Part shown: one piece after another, positions 1-8,456 of the stretch
Position numbering within the stretch: the stretch's first letter is position 1
Layout: every line of letters begins with the position of its first letter
From: Micromonospora zamorensis
Lineage (GTDB): Bacteria > Actinomycetota > Actinomycetes > Mycobacteriales > Micromonosporaceae
Length of the DNA stretch: 64,000 nt
Direction: 5' to 3'
Assembly: GCF_900090275.1 (NCBI RefSeq)
Contig: NZ_LT607755.1
Span: 2,914,001 to 2,978,000 of the forward strand
The notes under the pieces: model-generated
Database searches by the model: none
The model's input: only the letters and a program-made list of their open reading frames with translations
Told to the model about the DNA's origin: nothing
Made by a program: the position numbers and the translations under genes

Positions 1-737
1 GCCGCGTTACGACTGTCCTCGAACTTGCGCCGCATCGAACCCGGCCCGATCGCCGACACCTCGTACGGCCCGGTCACCGGCCGGAAATCCACCAGCATCA
101 CCTCACCCGCCGACCGGATCGTCGACGTCGACGTCAACCGCTGCCCGTTGATGGAGACCGCCTCCGCGCCGGCACTCCACAACGCGTTCGCCACCCCCTG
201 CAGATCGCTGTAGAGCACCCGCGACGGCCCAGCGCCAGCACCGGTCACCACGTCCGCCTTGTCCGGAGCATCCGCCAACCGCACCACGACACCGTCACCG
301 CGCACCCGACCCAGCCCCGTGCTCGCCTCCATGTCCCGCAACCGGGCGGCGGCCGTCCCGCTCAACGCCGCGTCGCGCTGCCGGCTGACCTCCTCGCGCA
401 GCTGATCCGCGCGCGTGGACAACCGGTCGGTCTGGTTCTCCCGTTCCTTGATCTGCGCCACCAGGCCGGAACGGGCCTGGCTGCGCCCCGGCTCGTCCGC
501 CATCGTCTGCCGGTACGCGACCGCGAACAGGAAACCGAGCATCACCAGCACGACCAGACTGACCGACCTCGTCGGCCAGGCCCGCCATCCCGCGGCGCGC
601 CCGCTGGACGCCGACCGCTCACGGGCGGCCGCCGCGTCCGCGTAGCCCGGGTCCAGGGGATTGCGGAACAGTTCGGTGAGGAAATCCGGCGCGTACACCC
701 GGTCCTGGCGGGGCTTGCCCGGCTCCGGCGCGCTCAC
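1..737 (-). CDS. DUF881 family membrane-anchored protein (3' end outside window)
   Basis: Partial gene: the reading frame runs off the left edge after about 245 codons. It has a short cytoplasmic N-terminus, one membrane segment near residues 57-75 (VSLVVLVMLGFLFAV) and then a charged helical stretch (residues 85-130) that looks coiled-coil, followed by an alpha/beta extracytoplasmic domain with the DUF881 pattern (G-G-V-V-V-R-L-D/A, then V-N-x-L-W-x-G-A-E-A-x-S-x-N). The GTG start at 737 overlaps the stop of the phosphatidyltransferase gene by 4 bases (GTGA), so the two are probably translationally coupled. In actinobacteria DUF881 genes commonly sit with pgsA-like and DUF1290 genes near cell-division regulators; the function is unknown. 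Confidence 0.85.
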   Translation of the reverse strand, partial: MSAPEPGKPRQDRVYAPDFLTELFRNPLDPGYADAAAARERSASSGRAAGWRAWPTRSVSLVVLVMLGFLFAVAYRQTMADEPGRSQARSGLVAQIKERENQTDRLSTRADQLREEVSRQRDAALSGTAAARLRDMEASTGLGRVRGDGVVVRLADAPDKADVVTGAGAGPSRVLYSDLQGVANALWSAGAEAVSINGQRLTSTSTIRSAGEVMLVDFRPVTGPYEVSAIGPGSMRRKFEDSRNA

Positions 738-1366
738 GCAGCCGCCCCCGGGCCGCGCGCCGCGCGCACCAGCCGAGCCGCCTGCACGACGTACATCCCA
801 CCGGCCACCCAGTAGAGCACCAGCCCCCACCAGGCCAGCCCCCAGCCGATCGCGGCCATCGCCGTCGACGCAGCACTCCACTCGGTTGCCAACAGCAGCA
901 CCGGGAACGCCGCGAGCAGCAGGAACGTGGCGGTCTTGCCCACGTAGTGCACCGGCGGCGGTCCGTAGCCGTAGCGGCGCAACACCGCCAGCGAGGCGAG
1001 CAGGAGCAGCTCACGGGCCAACAGCGCCGCCGTGAATTGCCACGGCACCACCTCCCGCGCGGTGAAGGCGAGCAGGGTGGCGAGGATGTAGAGCCGATCG
1101 GCCAGGGGGTCGAGCAGCTCACCGAGTCGGCTCACCTGGCGCAGTCGGCGGGCGATCCAACCGTCGACCCAGTCGGTGGTGCCACCGATGGCCAGCACGA
1201 TGATCGCCGCCACGTCGGCCCGCTCGACCAGGAACAGGTAGAGGAAGAGCGGCACGCCCAGCAGCCGCCCGAAGCTGATCAGGTTGGGCAGGGTGAGCAC
1301 CTGGTTGCCGGGAGTCTGGTCACCGGTGTCCGGCGGTTGCTCTGCCCGAGCCGGCCGACGCGACAC
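734..1366 (-). CDS. CDP-alcohol phosphatidyltransferase family protein (PgsA-like)
   Basis: Integral membrane enzyme of 210 residues expected to transfer a phosphatidyl group from CDP-diacylglycerol to an alcohol. The family signature D-G-x2-A-R-x8-G-x3-D-x3-D is complete: D68-G69, A72-R73, G82, D86 and D90, with an extra Asp at 65. Several hydrophobic segments follow. The residues before about 25 are polar and disordered-looking. The alcohol acceptor (glycerol phosphate, inositol phosphate or another) cannot be told from the sequence, so no gene symbol is given. It is first in a two-gene unit with the DUF881 gene, overlapping it by 4 bases. Confidence 0.88.
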   Translation of the reverse strand: MSRRPARAEQPPDTGDQTPGNQVLTLPNLISFGRLLGVPLFLYLFLVERADVAAIIVLAIGGTTDWVDGWIARRLRQVSRLGELLDPLADRLYILATLLAFTAREVVPWQFTAALLARELLLLASLAVLRRYGYGPPPVHYVGKTATFLLLAAFPVLLLATEWSAASTAMAAIGWGLAWWGLVLYWVAGGMYVVQAARLVRAARGPGAAA

Positions 1367-1488
1367 CGATCCTCCTCCACGGCACGTGGGCCCCGAGCCG
1401 ACGTCGAGCGTCGCTGAGGGTCGTACGCGCTGTCGGGCCGGCCACCGCCGGCTCCCCCTGCGGCCCCTGGCGGGGCCCTCCCCTGATG

Positions 1489-1518
1489 CGGCCCGCGATC
1501 ATCGATGATCGCGGGCCG
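1489..1518. repeat. perfect 30-bp palindrome
   Basis: Every base of this stretch pairs with its mirror: CGGCCCGCGATCATC followed directly by its reverse complement, with ATCGAT at the centre and no loop. It lies between the 3' end of the MarR gene (minus strand) and the start of the phosphatidyltransferase gene. It could be a bidirectional terminator, a cruciform or a protein-binding site. No run of T follows on either strand. Confidence 0.6.
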
Positions 1519-1604
1519 GGTAAGTGCGCTGTCACTATATCGGGCTTGCCCCAGCGTCCCGGGTGCCGCCGTGCGGCGTCTGGGTGCGGCCCTGCCGCTC
1601 TGTG

Positions 1605-1645
1605 GCGTGGATCACCACGCGTAGAGCGTCCTAGGATACTAGTGG
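1605..1645. repeat. intergenic element with CCTAGGAT core, copy A
   Basis: This stretch aligns with 26469-26508: both read GCGTGG...CAC, then CGCGTAG-R-GC, then TCCTAGGAT-M-CT. Both sit at the 3' end of a minus-strand gene. The CCTAGG core is palindromic. The role is unknown; it may be a regulator-binding site or a relic of an older promoter. Confidence 0.5.
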
Positions 1646-1659
1646 AAGGCGGGGCGTGC

Positions 1660-2184
1660 TCATGCCGTCTGCGCTGCGGGATCGGTCTGCTGCTCGGGCA
1701 CCGACTGCGTCGCCGCCCGGCCGAACGCGAGCAACGCCAGCAACAGGTCGTGCTGCATCCGCGCCGGCATCCGATCCAACACCGCCTGCACCGCCCGCTG
1801 CCGCCGCTCGGCCAACTCCCCCAGCAGGGTCAGCGCCGCCGCGGTCGGCACCAGTCGCACCTCACGCCGGTCTCGTGGATCCGCCACCCGACGCAACAGC
1901 CCGGTCGCCTCCAGCCGGTCACAGAGGCGACTCGCCGACGACGGCACCACGTCCAGCAGCTCCGCCAACCCGTTGACGTTTGTCTCCTGCCGGCTGCTGA
2001 TCAACGCCAGCACCCGCAACTGGGTCGGCGGCACCTGGTGCCGCGACGCGGCAGAGTCGAGAACGGCGATCAGTGTCTCGGCAGCCGCGTCGATCGCCGC
2101 GGCGAGATCCGCAGGTCGCTCCACCCGATGTCCCCTGCCGTCGTCGCGCTGCTGACCGCCCAGCCGGGCGGCGGCCACCCTCAC
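1660..2184 (-). CDS. MarR family transcriptional regulator
   Basis: Winged-helix regulator of 174 residues from the GTG at 2184, whose GTGA overlaps the stop of the upstream phosphatase by 4 bases. A second in-frame GTG at 2124 would give 154 residues beginning VERPADLAAAID. The MarR fold is visible: helix 1 (AAIDAAAETLIAVLD), the recognition segment NVNGLAELLDVVPSSASRL, and the wing VADPRDRREVRLVPT with the typical D-x-R-[DS]-x-R pattern. The C-terminal helix (QAVLDRMPARMQHDLLLA) is the usual dimer interface. Coupling to a SpoIIE-type phosphatase suggests both belong to one stress or signalling unit; the ligand is unknown. Confidence 0.87.
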   Translation of the reverse strand: MRVAAARLGGQQRDDGRGHRVERPADLAAAIDAAAETLIAVLDSAASRHQVPPTQLRVLALISSRQETNVNGLAELLDVVPSSASRLCDRLEATGLLRRVADPRDRREVRLVPTAAALTLLGELAERRQRAVQAVLDRMPARMQHDLLLALLAFGRAATQSVPEQQTDPAAQTA

Positions 2185-3353
2185 CCGCCGCTCCGCCCAC
2201 GCGGACCGTGCCAGTCCAGACAGACCACGACGGCGTCGTCGCGCAGATCGGAATCCGCGTGGTAGGCGTGCAGTTCGCGCATCACCGTACCAACCGCTTC
2301 GGCCGCTGGCTGCAACCGCGTGGCGCGCAGGGAACGCGCCATCGCCCGGTCCCCGTACGGTTCCCGACCCGCCGGCTCGGCGGCCCACACCCCGTCGCTG
2401 ACCACGAAGAGGCGCTCACCGGGGGCGAGTTGCAACTCCTGCAGCTCGTAACGAGTTTCCGCGAACATGCCCAGCGGCATCTGCTGATCCAGCTTCACCG
2501 GCTCCACCACGGACCCCCGCACCCGCAGCATGTGCGGGGAACCGGCATCGACAGCCCGTACCTGACCCGTGCGGATGTCCACCTCCAGCAGCAGGGTGGC
2601 CACGTACCGGCGACCCCGGTGTTGGTAGAAGACGGTGTCCGAGGCCAGCTCGGCCTGCTCCACCAGGCCCCCGCCGGAGCGGCGCGCGTTGCGCATCGCG
2701 TTGACCGTGACCGAGGTCAGCATCGACGCGGTCAGACCGTTGCCCTCGCCGTTGAGCACCGTCACGGTCAGGCGGTCGCCGTCCAGGGACCAGTCGAAGT
2801 GGTCCCCACCCACCGTGTAGGCAGGTTCGAGTTGACCGGCCAGATCGAACGCATGGTGCGCCACACTGCGGCCCGGCAACAGATCCCACTGCATCTCGGC
2901 GGCCATCGTCATTCGCTCGCGGCGGCGCGCCCGCCGGTAACGGTCGGTCTCCCGGTCCGCCGCACGCATCGCCACCGCCAGGGCGCCGGCGATGTCGGTC
3001 GCCCGGCCGGTGACGGCCGGGTTGGCCACGTCGGGAAGCTCGATCAGCAGCACACCCAGCCGTTCCCCCCACACCGTCAACGGCAGGTAGAGCCGGCACG
3101 GGCCATCGCCGTCGCGCACCGGTTGCTGGCTGCTGAAACACCGCTGAGCCACGGTGTGACAGGCCAGGAAGCCCGCCGCCGGCAGATCCGGATCCAGCAG
3201 CGGCCAGAGCCCGCTGATCCGGTAGTCGGCGACGAACACGTCGGTGCGCAGCGCGCCCATCGTCGACCGGATCACCCGGTCCGCCGCCTCCGCCAGTTGG
3301 TCGGGCGGGGCGTCGCGCAGTGCGCGCGACACCACGTCCGGCACGTCAACCAT
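2181..3353 (-). CDS. SpoIIE-type PP2C serine phosphatase with N-terminal sensor
   Basis: Protein of about 390 residues. The N-terminal 150 residues look like a GAF-type sensor (FVADYRISGLWPLLD...). The C-terminal half is a PP2C/SpoIIE domain with the metal-binding segment GGDHFDW, the N-G-E-G-N-G-L motif and the final SDGVWAAE...DDAVVV pattern. Such proteins dephosphorylate anti-anti-sigma factors or similar Ser/Thr phosphoproteins in the cytoplasm. The ATG at 3353 is chosen because GGAGAGGACGAGC precedes it; an upstream in-frame ATG at 3386 lacks a good site. No kinase or anti-sigma partner is adjacent, so its target is unknown. Confidence 0.87.
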   Translation of the reverse strand: MVDVPDVVSRALRDAPPDQLAEAADRVIRSTMGALRTDVFVADYRISGLWPLLDPDLPAAGFLACHTVAQRCFSSQQPVRDGDGPCRLYLPLTVWGERLGVLLIELPDVANPAVTGRATDIAGALAVAMRAADRETDRYRRARRRERMTMAAEMQWDLLPGRSVAHHAFDLAGQLEPAYTVGGDHFDWSLDGDRLTVTVLNGEGNGLTASMLTSVTVNAMRNARRSGGGLVEQAELASDTVFYQHRGRRYVATLLLEVDIRTGQVRAVDAGSPHMLRVRGSVVEPVKLDQQMPLGMFAETRYELQELQLAPGERLFVVSDGVWAAEPAGREPYGDRAMARSLRATRLQPAAEAVGTVMRELHAYHADSDLRDDAVVVCLDWHGPRGRSGG

Positions 3354-3425
3354 GCTCGTCCTCTCCAGAAGCTTGCTACAGGGCAAGCATCATACGGACG
3401 CCCCCGGACGACCAAACCGGCGCGG

Positions 3426-4172
3426 TCAGTCGCCGTCCCGGGCCGCGAGGACGCCGTGGAACGCGTCCGGCACCTGCGCCGGCGGACCCTCCGGCCGCCA
3501 CTGGGCGACCGGGACGATCCCGTCCGCCGTCGGCACCCAGCGACCCAGCAGCGGCGCGAACGCCGCCGGTGGACGCATCCGGAACTGCGGCCCCATCATC
3601 GCCAGCGCCTGCGGGTGACCCGCCAGCTCCTCGGTGTCGAAGTCCACGGCGAGCAGGCTGCCCGGCGCGGCGGCGGCGTACAGCTCGTCGAGCGTGCGGG
3701 TCAGCGTGTCGTCGTCGAGGAACGCGGCGAGCCCGAGAAAGACCACCCCGACCGGCCGTCGACCCCAGCCCGGGACGAAGCGGTGCAGCTGCGCCGGGTC
3801 GATAGTGCCGATGTCGGTCGCGTCGCCGAAGCCGTAGCCGGCCCGGTCGCTGCCCGCGAGGATGCTCTGCCCCAGCCGGATGGTGACCGGGTCGACGTCG
3901 GTGTAGAGCACTGTCGCGTCGGTGGCGACCTCGTGCACGTTGCCCATCGTGGGCACCCCCGCGCCGAACACCAGGAACCCGTCCACGCCCTGCTCGGCCA
4001 TCGCCCGCACGGCCCGACCCAGGAACGCGCGCAGCTCCCGGAACACCGGCGCGCACGGCCCGTACGCCTGCTCGAAAGCGTTCGCGGCGGCCACGTCGAC
4101 CGGGAAGTGATGCTGCCCGCCGAGCCAGAAGTCGATCATGCGTGCCGTGCTCGGCTGGTCCGGTTCACCCAT
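3426..4172 (-). CDS. SAM-dependent methyltransferase, DUF574 family
   Basis: Protein of 248 residues matching the actinobacterial S-adenosyl methyltransferase family PF04672/DUF574. The N-terminus PSTARMIDFWLGGQHHFPVD is the family hallmark (normally ...PxxARxYDYxLGGxxNF). It is followed by FLVFGAGVPT in place of the usual glycine-rich D-x-G-x-G-x-P SAM loop, the acidic segment YTDVDPVT and the helix LAAFLDDD. The loop reads FGAGVP, so the normal acid before the first Gly is missing. The start at 4172 has GGGGGAGTCATCG in front of it. The substrate of this family is unknown. Confidence 0.82.
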   Translation of the reverse strand: MGEPDQPSTARMIDFWLGGQHHFPVDVAAANAFEQAYGPCAPVFRELRAFLGRAVRAMAEQGVDGFLVFGAGVPTMGNVHEVATDATVLYTDVDPVTIRLGQSILAGSDRAGYGFGDATDIGTIDPAQLHRFVPGWGRRPVGVVFLGLAAFLDDDTLTRTLDELYAAAAPGSLLAVDFDTEELAGHPQALAMMGPQFRMRPPAAFAPLLGRWVPTADGIVPVAQWRPEGPPAQVPDAFHGVLAARDGD

Positions 4173-4289
4173 CGATGACTCCCCCTCCCCGACCGCTCGT
4201 CGCCAGCGTACCGACCGGGACGCTGTCGGCGGTATCGCGACGCGGAGGCGCCCGGGCCCGCGATACTGGCCGCGAGCGGGAGGTGGGCG

Positions 4290-5171
4290 GTGAACTCGGC
4301 GAACAACGCGGCGGTGGTGGTCGGCGTGGACGGCTCGGAGCCGGCGCTGCGCGCCGTTCGCCTCGCCGCCATCGAGGCGGCGCGCCGGCAGCGACCCCTG
4401 CGGGTCGTGCACGGCTTCATCTGGCCGCTGCTGCACGTGCCGGTCTCCCCCGCCCCGGACGCGCCGCCCGGCGGTGGGCTTCGCCACCAGGCCGAGGAGC
4501 TCGTCGAGGCCGCGGTGGCCGAGGCCGAGGCGACCGTACCCGGGCTGTCGATCTCCGGCGAGATCATCGACGGCGAGGCCGCGGCGGTGCTGGTGGGCGA
4601 ATCCCCCACGGCCGCGCTCATCGTGCTCGGCGACCGCGGGTTGGGCGGCTTCTCCGCGCTGGTGGTCGGCTCGGTCGCGGTGCAGGTCGCCGCGTACGCC
4701 GACTGCCCGGTGCTGGTGGCCCGCGGCGAGCAACGACCCGACGAACCGGTGCTGGTCGCGGTGGACGGTTCGGCGGCCTCCCGGCAGGCGGCCGACTTCG
4801 CCGCCGAGACCGCCGTGTCGAGCGGGGTGCCGCTGGTGGCGATGCACGCCTACCGGCACCCGGGCAGCAGCGGCCCGGGCGACATGCAACCCCTGGTGTA
4901 CGACGAGGGGAAGCTGCACGGCGAGCAGGACCGGATGGTCGCCGAGTGGCTGAGCGGGCTGACCGAGCAGCACCCGGCGGTGCGACTCACCTGCCGGGCG
5001 GTCCACGGCCGGCCGGGCGCCGTGCTCGCCGAGGCGTCCCGCTCCGCCCAACTGGTGGTGGCCGGTGGGCAGGGGCGCGGCGAGGTGTCCGGGTTGCTGC
5101 TGGGGTCGGTGAGCCAGTCGCTGCTGCACCACGCGCACTGCCCGGTCGCCGTGGTCCGCGCGCCGCGTTAG
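4290..5171 (+). CDS. tandem universal stress protein (UspA family)
   Basis: Protein of 293 residues made of two UspA domains (about 7-150 and 155-290). Each opens with the V-x-V-D-G-S strand (VGVDGSEPA, VAVDGSAAS) and closes with the ATP-binding pattern G-x2-G-x9-G-S/T (GDRGLGGFSALVVGS; GGQGRGEVSGLLLGS). It is a cytoplasmic nucleotide-binding protein of the type induced by stress or hypoxia in actinobacteria. The GTG at 4290 is preceded by GGGAGGTGGGCG. It reads away from the methyltransferase gene, leaving about 120 bases between them for divergent promoters. Confidence 0.92.
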   Translation: MNSANNAAVVVGVDGSEPALRAVRLAAIEAARRQRPLRVVHGFIWPLLHVPVSPAPDAPPGGGLRHQAEELVEAAVAEAEATVPGLSISGEIIDGEAAAVLVGESPTAALIVLGDRGLGGFSALVVGSVAVQVAAYADCPVLVARGEQRPDEPVLVAVDGSAASRQAADFAAETAVSSGVPLVAMHAYRHPGSSGPGDMQPLVYDEGKLHGEQDRMVAEWLSGLTEQHPAVRLTCRAVHGRPGAVLAEASRSAQLVVAGGQGRGEVSGLLLGSVSQSLLHHAHCPVAVVRAPR

Positions 5172-5229
5172 GCCGGGGTTGGCCCGTCGCGAGACGGGTA
5201 GACGTCCGGACCGACGAAGGAGGCAGCAG

Positions 5230-5442
5230 ATGCCAGGACCACGGCCGGGCAGCAACGCGTACGACAAGCAGCGGGCGCGGTTGCGCAACGCGATCGACGA
5301 CTCCGGACGCCGGGTACCCGACGGCAAGGCCAACCAGGTCGCGAACAGGATCCTGCAGGAGGATCGCGGCCAGCGGGGCGTGGTGCGTGGTGAGCGCACG
5401 TACGGTCCCAAGAGTGAGCGCGAACCGGGCGACCCGAAATGA
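5230..5442 (+). CDS. small hydrophilic actinobacterial protein, function unknown
   Basis: Seventy residues, rich in Arg, Gly and Asp (MPGPRPGSNAYDKQRARLRN...). No membrane segment or known catalytic motif is visible; a helix with alternating charges spans roughly residues 10-45. The ATG at 5230 is chosen because GAAGGAGGCAGCAG lies just ahead of it. Its stop overlaps the next start as ATGA, so it is translationally coupled to the membrane protein that follows. I do not recognise a function. Confidence 0.7.
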   Translation: MPGPRPGSNAYDKQRARLRNAIDDSGRRVPDGKANQVANRILQEDRGQRGVVRGERTYGPKSEREPGDPK

Positions 5443-5915
5443 GGAGGGTCGACCTTGCCGACGGTGCCATCGCTGGCGCCGTCGGCAGCACCGCGCTGAA
5501 CGTGGTCAGCTATCTGGACGTGGCGCTGCGGGCTCGACCGGAGAGCGACGTCCCCGGTGAGACCGTCGACCGGTTGGCCGATATAGCGCACGTGAACCTG
5601 GGGTCCGGGGCCCGGGCGGCCAACCGCCGCTCGGGCCTCGGCCCGCTGATCGGCTACGGACTGGGCATCGCCGCCGGCGTCGCGTTCGCGCTCTACGCCG
5701 GTGGCCGGCGCCAGCCGCTGCCGATGGCCGCCGGCGTGCTCGGGGCCGGCGTGATGACGATGACCGACGGGTCCATCACCGCGCTGGGCATCAGCGACCC
5801 GCGTACGTGGCGGCGCTCCGACTGGATCTCCGACATCGTTCCGCACCTGGCGTACGGGCTGACGGCCGCCGCCACCTGGAACAGGTTGCGGCGGCCGTCA
5901 GATCGCGGTCGCTAG
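5439..5915 (+). CDS. hypothetical membrane protein
   Basis: 158 residues with a hydrophobic N-terminal segment (GAIAGAVGSTALNVVSYL) and two further candidate membrane segments (LGPLIGYGLGIAAGVAFALYA and PMAAGVLGAGVMTMTDGSI), then DIVPHLAYGLTAAATW near the C-terminus. It overlaps the preceding 70-residue gene by 4 bases. The family is unknown to me; small proteins of this type in actinobacteria are usually annotated only as membrane proteins. Confidence 0.72.
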   Translation: MRRVDLADGAIAGAVGSTALNVVSYLDVALRARPESDVPGETVDRLADIAHVNLGSGARAANRRSGLGPLIGYGLGIAAGVAFALYAGGRRQPLPMAAGVLGAGVMTMTDGSITALGISDPRTWRRSDWISDIVPHLAYGLTAAATWNRLRRPSDRGR

Positions 5916-5927
5916 CTGAAGGTCTGG

Positions 5928-6131
5928 TCAGCGGGTGTCGCTGTCGTCCTCGGCCACCGGTTCACCGGCCGGGCCGTACGGCGACACCTGCCCCTTGGGC
6001 ACCGGGCGACCCTCATCGCCCCGCGACGATCCGCGGTTGAGTGGATGACCGGTCGGCGTGGGCCCCTTGCTGTCCTGACTGGTGGCGCCCTTGGCGTTAC
6101 GCCGGAACTCCTCCTGCTGCGGGTTGACCAT
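5928..6131 (-). CDS. small hydrophilic protein, function unknown
   Basis: 67 residues, strongly charged and Gly/Pro-rich (MVNPQQEEFRRNAKG...DDSDTR), likely disordered. The ATG at 6131 has GGGAGGGAGACACCC ahead of it, which fixes the start. It converges with the membrane protein ending at 5915 and diverges from the glycosylase-like gene. No motif is recognised. Confidence 0.6.
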   Translation of the reverse strand: MVNPQQEEFRRNAKGATSQDSKGPTPTGHPLNRGSSRGDEGRPVPKGQVSPYGPAGEPVAEDDSDTR

Positions 6132-6263
6132 GGGTGTCTCCCTCCCGGTACGGCGGGCGGCATCGACCGCCTCCACCGTCGCATACCCGCCCACCCCGGC
6201 GGCATTCCGACAGTGGTCGCCGACGCGACGGCTAGCAGGGCCCGGATCGGGTACGCGGTGGGT

Positions 6264-6914
6264 GTGGGCAACGATCGAACGGTGGTGCGGGTCCTGCTGG
6301 ACCGGCGTGGCCGCACGTACGCGGAGGAGGCCGGTATCCGGCTCTCCGACCGCCCCGGGCCGCTGTACCAGCTGCTGGTGCTGACCACCCTGCTGAGCAC
6401 CCGGATCCGGGCGTGCGTGGCGGTGGACGCGGCACGCGAGCTGTTCGCCGCGGGCTACCGCACGCCGCAGGCGATGGAGGCGGCCAGTTGGCAGGAACGC
6501 GTCGACGCGCTGGGCCGGGGCCACTACCGCCGCTACGACGAGCGCACCGCCACCATGCTCGGCACCGGCGCCCGACTGTGCCTGGACCGCTGGCACGGTG
6601 ACCTGCGACGGCTGCACCGCGACGCCCAGGGCGACCCCGTCGGGCTGCGTCGGCGGCTCACCGAGTTCCCGGGCATCGGCCCCACCGGCGCGGACATCTA
6701 CCTGCGCGAGGCGCAGACGGTCTGGTCCGACCTGCGCCCGTACGCCGACCGGCGGGCTCTCGCCGGAGCGAAGCGGCTGGGCCTGCCCGGCAACCCGCAC
6801 GGGCTGGCCACCCTCGTCGACGAACCGGACTTCGGCCGTCTCGCGTCGGCGCTGGTGCGGGTTGCGCTCGGCGAGGAGTCCGCCGGCGAGGTCACCCGCG
6901 TCGCCGCCCGCTGA
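6264..6914 (+). CDS. endonuclease III-like HhH DNA glycosylase, divergent
   Basis: About 216 residues from a GTG at 6264 (GTG at 6258 is equally possible; neither has a convincing ribosome-binding site). The helix-hairpin-helix segment FPGIGPTGADIYL matches the LPGVGxKTAxVVL core of the endonuclease III family. The catalytic Lys of the bifunctional enzymes is replaced by Thr, and the VDTH segment that normally carries the catalytic Asp reads YADRRAL. No C-terminal iron-sulfur Cys cluster is present. It may therefore be a monofunctional or inactive relative. Helices ahead of the HhH (YQLLVLTTLLSTRIRACVA) fit the family. Confidence 0.72.
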   Translation: MGNDRTVVRVLLDRRGRTYAEEAGIRLSDRPGPLYQLLVLTTLLSTRIRACVAVDAARELFAAGYRTPQAMEAASWQERVDALGRGHYRRYDERTATMLGTGARLCLDRWHGDLRRLHRDAQGDPVGLRRRLTEFPGIGPTGADIYLREAQTVWSDLRPYADRRALAGAKRLGLPGNPHGLATLVDEPDFGRLASALVRVALGEESAGEVTRVAAR

Positions 6915-6921
6915 CGGTGTT

Positions 6922-7116
6922 TCACTTCACCGTCTTGTCTCCCGGCCGGGTCAGGTGCCACACCAGCAGGGCGGCGAGCAGCGCCAGGACCACCACCCCG
7001 CCGGAGATGCCACGGCCCTCCTCGGGGCTGCGACCCGCACTACCGAAGTAGATCACCGCGAGGCCGGCCAGCACCGTGACGAACGTACGAAACCCTCGGT
7101 CCTTCACATATCGCAC
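6922..7116 (-). CDS. small two-segment membrane protein
   Basis: 64 residues: a basic N-terminus (MRYVKDRGF), one membrane helix (TFVTVLAGLAVIYFG), a short polar loop and a second helix (GGVVVLALLAALLVWHL) ending in a basic tail. The start is a GTG at 7116; a GTG at 7107 is also possible. It lies 62 bases downstream of the CNNM gene on the same strand and converges with the glycosylase-like gene. Function unknown. Confidence 0.6.
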   Translation of the reverse strand: MRYVKDRGFRTFVTVLAGLAVIYFGSAGRSPEEGRGISGGVVVLALLAALLVWHLTRPGDKTVK

Positions 7117-7178
7117 AGTAGGTGGGCGCGCCCTGTTTAGCCGTATTGTTGGTTATTGTCCATCGACCGGGTGACAGG

Positions 7179-8456
7179 TCACCGCTCGCTGACGAAGCCG
7201 CGCAGCCGCACCCGACGCACCGCCCGATCGCGGACCTCCACCACCTCAAGGGTCAGCCCGGGCAGACGCACCGTCTCCCCCGGCTCACAGGGCAGGTGCC
7301 GCAGCCGGGCCAGCACCAACCCCGCCACCGTCGTGTAGTCGCGCGACAACGGGAAACTCAGCCGCACCCCGAGGTCGGGCAGGTCGTGCAGCGGGAAGTC
7401 ACCGGGCACCAGCACGGACCCGTCCGCCTCCCGGACCACCCCGCGCACGTCGCGGTCGGTCTCGTCGTACAACTCGCCGACCACCTCGGCCAGCAGGTCC
7501 TCCATGGTGACCATGCCGTCGATGCCACCGTGCTCGTCGACCACCAGGGCCAGTTGCTGGTGCTCCTGGCGAAGCTGACGCAACGCGTCGGCGACCGGCA
7601 GGGTGACCGGCAGCAGCAGCGGCGACCGGACCTGCTCGCCCACCGGGGCGGTGCCGGCCCGCACCAGGTCGCGGATGTGCACCACCCCGAGCACCTCGTC
7701 CAGGCCACCGGGACCGGTGACAGGGGCGCGGGAGCGCCCGGCGGCGGCGAGCCGGCGCACCCCCTCGTCCGCGGTGAGGCTGGCCGGCAGTGTCATCACC
7801 TCCCGGCGGGCGACCAGGATCTCGCGCAGCGTCCGGCCGGCGATGTCGAACGCGCCGGTCAGGATCTCGCGCTGCTGGGCGGACAGGCCGCGCTGGCTGG
7901 CCAGCATCTCCCGCAACTCCTCCTCGGTCGTCTCCTCCCGGTTGGCCCGCGGGTCACCCCCGGCGAGCCGTACGACCGCGTCGGTGGCCCGGCTGAGCAA
8001 CCACACCGCCGGTCGGGACACCCGTGCGAGCAGGTCCAGCGGGCCGGCGCTCAGCAACGCCCACCGCTCCGCCCGCTGCATGGCCAGCCGCTTCGGGGCC
8101 AGCTCGCCGAACACCAGCGTGACGAACGTCAGCAGCACCGTCACCAGCAGCACCGCGGCGGGACGGGCCGCGCCGCCGAGGAAACCCAGCGGGCCGACCA
8201 GCGGCTCGGCCAACGACACCGCGGCCGCCGCCGAGGCGAGGAAGCCGGCCAGCGTGATGCCGAGTTGGATGGTGGCCAGGTAGCGGTTCGGGTCGCGGGA
8301 CAGCTGCACCAACCGGTCGCCGGAGCGGGACCGTCGGCCCAGCCGCCGCAACTGCCCCTCGCGCAGCGTCACCAGCGCCATCTCACTGCCGGACAGCGCG
8401 GCGTTGACCAGCACCAGCACGGCCACCAGCGCCAACTGCCCGAACTGACCGCCCAT
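7179..8456 (-). CDS. CNNM/HlyC-CorC family membrane protein with CBS pair
   Basis: 425 residues in the standard order: DUF21/CNNM membrane domain (residues 1-190, with three or four membrane segments such as LALVAVLVLVNAALSGSEMAL), a CBS-domain pair (about 205-330; VMTLPASLTADEGVRRL and the DEHGGIDGMVTMEDLLAEVVGEL stretch) and a C-terminal CorC_HlyC domain (about 345-420). Members of this family are linked to magnesium or other divalent cation export and the CBS pair binds adenine nucleotides. Its actual ion is not known here. The sequence is full length and intact. Confidence 0.9.
   Translation of the reverse strand: MGGQFGQLALVAVLVLVNAALSGSEMALVTLREGQLRRLGRRSRSGDRLVQLSRDPNRYLATIQLGITLAGFLASAAAAVSLAEPLVGPLGFLGGAARPAAVLLVTVLLTFVTLVFGELAPKRLAMQRAERWALLSAGPLDLLARVSRPAVWLLSRATDAVVRLAGGDPRANREETTEEELREMLASQRGLSAQQREILTGAFDIAGRTLREILVARREVMTLPASLTADEGVRRLAAAGRSRAPVTGPGGLDEVLGVVHIRDLVRAGTAPVGEQVRSPLLLPVTLPVADALRQLRQEHQQLALVVDEHGGIDGMVTMEDLLAEVVGELYDETDRDVRGVVREADGSVLVPGDFPLHDLPDLGVRLSFPLSRDYTTVAGLVLARLRHLPCEPGETVRLPGLTLEVVEVRDRAVRRVRLRGFVSER

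Noticed and set aside
2185..2388. A longer MarR protein starting at 2388
   Set aside because: It would run inside the phosphatase gene; the GTGA overlap at 2184 is the normal junction.
3426..5846. An 806-residue minus-strand open frame through the methyltransferase and beyond
   Set aside because: Only its last 248 residues match a family; the rest is a shadow of the plus-strand universal stress protein and small genes.
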